Assembly (NCBI GenBank): GCA_020091685.1
Contig: CM034601.1
Span: forward strand, 1,736,920 to 1,800,919
Direction of reading: 5' to 3'
Length of the DNA stretch: 64,000 bases
DNA from: Lutjanus erythropterus
Lineage: Eukaryota; Chordata; Actinopteri; Lutjaniformes; Lutjanidae
The notes under the pieces are model-generated. The model saw only the letters and a list, made by a program, of their open reading frames with translations, did not search any database and was not told the origin of the DNA. Below are positions 60,119-64,000 of the stretch, piece after piece (position 1 is the stretch's first letter; every line of letters begins with the position of its first letter). The translations under genes and the position numbers were made by a program.

Positions 60119-60725
60119 TAGGGATGGTCCTCGTCACTGATTTTCCCGTCAATTAAATGCAAAATTAAATTTAGACTAGTCGACCAGACAATAAGAAAAC
60201 ACTTGGAAAGCAGCTAAAATTTAGCAGAATGTATTAATTATTAATTTATTAAATGTTTAAAACTGTTTGAAAAATACAGTGAGTATTAAGAGCCACTTGA
60301 AGCCGTTAATCAAGCCTACAATCAACAAATGGTATTTTAAATGATGCTGAAATGTAATGAACGTTATACATTAACCTATAAAACAGAACAACTCACTAAA
60401 TGCTTCAACTTTTCAACCTTATTTCCATTTTCTATATCAAAACATCGACAAACTGCGCTGGTTTTATGAGCTGTCACCTGTCAGACTTTGTCGATAAAAA
60501 CGTGTGCCGTCGGGACGTACGCGCTGGGCGAGAGGGGCCACCGTCTGATGGGGCCGCAGCTCCGACTAGTGGCCGACGGCTGCATAACAACTTAGAGCCA
60601 ACAGTGAACTGGCATCTTGCATTAATAAAATACTGATAAACAGATTTACCAACTAGTGTTTCTGGTGCTGACTAGCAAGGCTGGCAACTATTAATCATCT
60701 AGTCGACTAATCTCGCACGTCCCTA
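60119..60725. mobile_element. hAT-like nonautonomous element with perfect 8-bp target duplication
   Basis: A 607-bp element starting TAGGGATGGTCC and ending CGCACGTCCCTA. It is flanked on both sides by ATACTGAT (60111-60118 and 60726-60733). The interior has CTAGTCGAC-type motifs near both ends. The only open frame (78 codons, 60400-60636) matches no transposase I recognise. Confidence 0.85.
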
Positions 60726-60966
60726 ATACTGATATAGATCGATACAGGTGTGCTTAGGCCAATATCAGGCCAGTGATACTGGCTGATTGATATATCAGTC
60801 TGGCGGAGATTAAAAACAAGACAGATTAACAGAAGTACATGAAGACCTCGTGTAAATCCCAGCAGAGCTTTAACTGAAAACACCTGTGAGGGTCTGTGTG
60901 GCCTCTGATCTATAATCATAAATTATCTTTGATTAGATGAAGATCATGTTTTATATGTAAAATCAA

Positions 60967-61906
60967 CAGTGATGGACAAAGTACTCAACCTCAGTACTTC
61001 AGTCAAAGTACAGATACTCCTGGTCAAGTATTACTCAACTACAAGTGACAAGTTACTCAGTCAAAATTTTACTCAAGTACTAGACTACTTGCTTTTAAAA
61101 ATACTTAAGTATTCAAAAGTACAAATTACAAAGTATATTTTCTAATATCAGATTGAAGCCAACTGTAATCTAAAGAGTTCAACATTAAAAACCTGCCGTC
61201 ATCATTACTGAGTTTTGTTTGAATGAAAGAGGGAGCGCTTGTTCTCGTTACAGAGCGCGCTGACATGTTTCCACTTTTACATCAGTCCCAGCTGAGAGCG
61301 GGTACTGTGATTGGTTTCCTGTGAGGAACACAGCCTGTGGCCAATCACATTTTAGAAAAGAAAAAACAGCAGCAGCTGACTTCAAAGCTCTGTTTCGTCT
61401 AAAAGTAACGAGGAACGACAACCTTCATAGAAATGTAGTGGAGTCAAAAGTACAGTATTTGTACTGTAGTGGATTTCACTATGTTATTATATTAGAACGT
61501 ATTTTCAGGTGAAGTGTCACTTCATACTGTGCAATATTTCATGCAGGTGAATTTTATGAATATTGCCTCTGTGCCAGTGCTGTAAATTAAACTGCTGAGT
61601 CTGCTTATACTGTTCTTATTTTTAGATTTCCTCTTGCTATATTTTTATATTTTATTTTCATATTTTTATTGATGCTTCTCTAGATTTTTTTCTACCCGCT
61701 TTGCTTCTGCAACATTGAAAATTGGTGTTTTTTGTGTTTATTGTGTAACTAATAGAGGAATATCTTATCTTATGAAGTGAAAAGTACAGTATTTTCCTCT
61801 GACATGTTGGAAAGAGAAAACAGGAAATTGAAATATTCAAGTAAAGTACAAGTACCTCAAAACTGTACTAAAATACAGCAGTTAAGTAAATGTTCCTACA
61901 GTTGAC
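60967..61906 (+). mobile_element. hAT-family relic (AAGTACT-rich, Tol2-like wording)
   Basis: Begins CAGTGATGGACAAAGTACTC and is rich in AAGTAC and AGTACT words (TTTACTCAAGTACTAGACTA). The right side has TCAAGTAAAGTACAAGTACC. The right terminus is degraded, so the end is approximate. No transposase frame was found. Confidence 0.6.
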
Positions 61907-61982
61907 ACGCCAGGCGATGAATCAACTTACTGGGGAAAAAAACAACTGCATGACTCAATAAATGCTGCACAGTGAGAGTGTG

Positions 61983-62000
61983 AGCAGCAGGGGGCAGCAC
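61983..62000 (+). promoter_or_regulatory. CTCF-like motif
   Basis: AGCAGCAGGGGGCAGCAC is a good match to the CTCF core, in the same orientation as the one at 54588. Confidence 0.4.
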
Positions 62001-62290
62001 TGATCTGACTGAACGATCAACAGAGAAAAAACATCAGTCATCTCCATCCACACCCTCCCTCCCTCCTCTGTCATTGAATTACTGATTAATGTGTTGGAAT
62101 AGCATCCACTGATCTCACTGTGTCCCCCAGGAAACAAATATCTGGGAAAAAATAATAAACTAAACAAAACAAAACTTCCACACACCCATCAGCTGAGCTG
62201 TGTGGAAAGAGAAAACACAGGCTGGGAATCCCGGTAAATAAAAAGGGGAGAATCCCCAAAGGAAGATCACAATCATGTGTAACATGAAGC

Positions 62291-62318
62291 GGTGTGTGTG
62301 TGTGTGTGTGTGTGTGTG
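62291..62318. repeat. (GT)n microsatellite
   Basis: A pure GT run of about 28 bp. Confidence 0.95.
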
Positions 62319-62831
62319 AACACATGACACCACTAATAAAACATAATGAAGGATGAGAGGATGGTGAATGTGAAACCAAACCTGCTGTGAATGTACGAGA
62401 CACCACAGACAAAGACACCAGGTAAGACTTCTTCTTACAGGATTATTTTATTATTTTTACATTAATCTTTATTCTTTTTCACCTGTATGTCAGCAGTCGT
62501 ACATTTATTGTACTTAAGTACAACTTTGAAGTAATTTTACATTTTTATTTGCTTAATTTCAGCAGGAAATATTGTACTTTCTTATTTATTTGACAGCTAT
62601 AATCACTATTTACTTTTCTGATTTAAGATTTTATATGTGAAGAATTAAAAGTTGATATTAAGGTTGAAAACTGTGAGCTCTTTCCTTAATGGATTATTGG
62701 TAAAATAAGCAATCAATTAATTGGTTAATCATACTTATAAAATCTTAAAACATTTTGTATTTACCAAACAACCTCTCGATCAAAGTTTTATCTCCATGGC
62801 AACATGTTCCACGTTCTCTGACAGGGTTACA

Positions 62832-63351
62832 TACACCCTTAGAAATAAAGCTGCTAACTAGAACCAAACAGGGTTCTTCAGCTTGTCACCATAGCAGAAC
62901 CATTTTTTCTTCCTGTTAGAACTTTTTATAAAAGTTCACTTGGCATCCTTTCAAAGAGTTCTACTGAGAACCCAAAATAAAGGGTTATACCTAGAACCCC
63001 CTGTGAGAGGTTCTACAGAGAATCCTTTTATGATGCAATGGTTTCACTTAGAACCCACTCTGGAGGTTCTATCCAGAACCTTTCTAACTTTCTAAGGGTG
63101 CTAACAAGAATCCAACCAGGGGATCTACCAAGAGCCTTTTTATATTCCAAGGGTTTTATCTAGAACCCACCAATCCTTGAAGAACTCTTTCTTCTAAAAA
63201 AGGTTCTTTGGATGAAAAGGGTTCTTAGTCTTAGAAAGAACCCTTGACAAACTCTTTCTTCCAAAAAGGGTTCTTCAGGAGCAAAAAGTTCAAGGTAGAA
63301 CCACAGCCCTTCAGGAAGAACCCTTTAGGAACCCTTATTACTCAGAGTGTA
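62832..63351. mobile_element. GGTTCT/AGAACC-rich element
   Basis: The ends TACACCCTTAGAAATAAAG and TATTACTCAGAGTGTA are inverted. The interior is a degenerate array of AGAACC, GGTTCT and GGGTTCTT words on both strands. TA at each edge may be a mariner-type target site; that is inference. Confidence 0.6.
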
Positions 63352-64000
63352 GCCTATGGAACATATAAAGAGCTTCATGTCTCAGATGTTTATTTAATAG
63401 GAGATCAGTTAAATTTTACATGATTGATTAAGTTGTTAACGACTGATTAATCGATCATTGATTGATTGGCATCATTTCTAGTCGATACTTGACAAATCCA
63501 ACTCAAGGCTCTCGACTTCGCTCAGCTGTCATGGAGATCGTTCTAACTCTTAGAACTGCATCTGGAGAATTTTCAGGACGTCTCGCCTGTGATGTCTTAA
63601 ATCAGAGCTCTGTCAAATGAGACACTTTTAAACAAAAAGAAAAAACAATCTGTCTTTATTTTGAATTTGGTGTCCTTAGCCTGTGAGACTCGAGACTGTC
63701 CACCCGCAAAATTTAAGGAAAAAGGCGCTGAGCTGTAGGTGAGACATCTTCACCAACCCTCCTCCTGTTTGTCATCTCTCTCTCCTGATTTCCTCCTGCG
63801 ATCACAATTCTCCAATATTTATCAATTTATGACGCCTTTCATTCTTTCTTATGGAGGGCTTTAAAGGAAGGGTCGCATTTTTTCAAAGAGCAGCCAAAAA
63901 TTTATTCATCCTCAGAAAAACATTTTTGTGGTACTGGTACATTTTTAGGTTTTATCTGCAGACAAAAGCTTTCATTCTTTAAAAGTCACCAGAATGCAGG

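Larger units (their letters stand above)
57661..64000 (+). other. downstream intergenic region
   Basis: 6.3 kb with no recognised gene on either strand. It carries a hAT-like element with a perfect target duplication (60119-60725), a Tol2-like-worded hAT relic (about 60967-61906), a TG microsatellite (62291-62318), and an AGAACC/GGTTCT-rich element (62832-63351). A-runs and AT-rich DNA fill the rest. Confidence 0.7.

Noticed and set aside
60400..60636. A 78-codon frame inside the 60.1-kb hAT-like element
   Set aside because: No hAT dimerisation or RNase-H-like motif is visible; probably chance.

Overview
This window is vertebrate genomic DNA, most likely from a percomorph-type teleost. It is AT-rich, has GT-AG introns of several kilobases, and is full of fish-type transposon relics. 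It holds parts of two protein-coding genes, both on the + strand and arranged head to tail. No bacterial, viral or CRISPR features were found. No species can be named from the sequence alone.

Positions 26-18337 carry the last eight coding exons of rabep1 (rabaptin-5, an effector of the endosomal GTPase Rab5). All exons are in phase and end in a normal stop. The 5' part of the gene lies outside the window. The visible 306 codons cover the C-terminal coiled coils, which in the known family bind Rabex-5 and Rab5. A long 3'UTR probably runs to about 22.3 or 23.4 kb. It contains a foldback element and a tandemly duplicated palindromic repeat.

Positions 26162-51231 carry a complete mpzl1 gene (myelin protein zero-like 1, PZR) in six coding exons, encoding 265 residues. 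The protein has a signal peptide, one V-type Ig domain, one membrane span and a cytoplasmic tail with two ITIM tyrosine motifs that recruit the phosphatase SHP-2 in mammals. Splice phases agree across all joins. The exon carrying the linker before the ITIMs has a weak acceptor and a length not divisible by three, so ITIM-less isoforms are easy to imagine. Poly(A) signals lie close to the stop, near 53.6-53.8 kb and near 57.6 kb.

The remainder is introns and intergenic DNA with mobile-element debris. The best-supported item is a three-level nest at 32.46-34.54 kb: one hAT-like element inserted into another copy of its own family, and a palindromic MITE inserted into the outer copy. All three keep 8-bp target-site duplications. 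Another hAT-like element at 60.12-60.73 kb has a perfect 8-bp duplication. Also present are TTAA-flanked elements (some nested), a tRNA-derived SINE, several GGGCTGCA-type repeats, microsatellites and a few CTCF-like motifs. No gene was recognised after mpzl1 (57.7-64.0 kb).

I found no convincing new biological system. The observations most worth checking are the nested hAT stack, the palindromic duplication in the rabep1 3'UTR, and the predicted ITIM-skipping splice forms of mpzl1.
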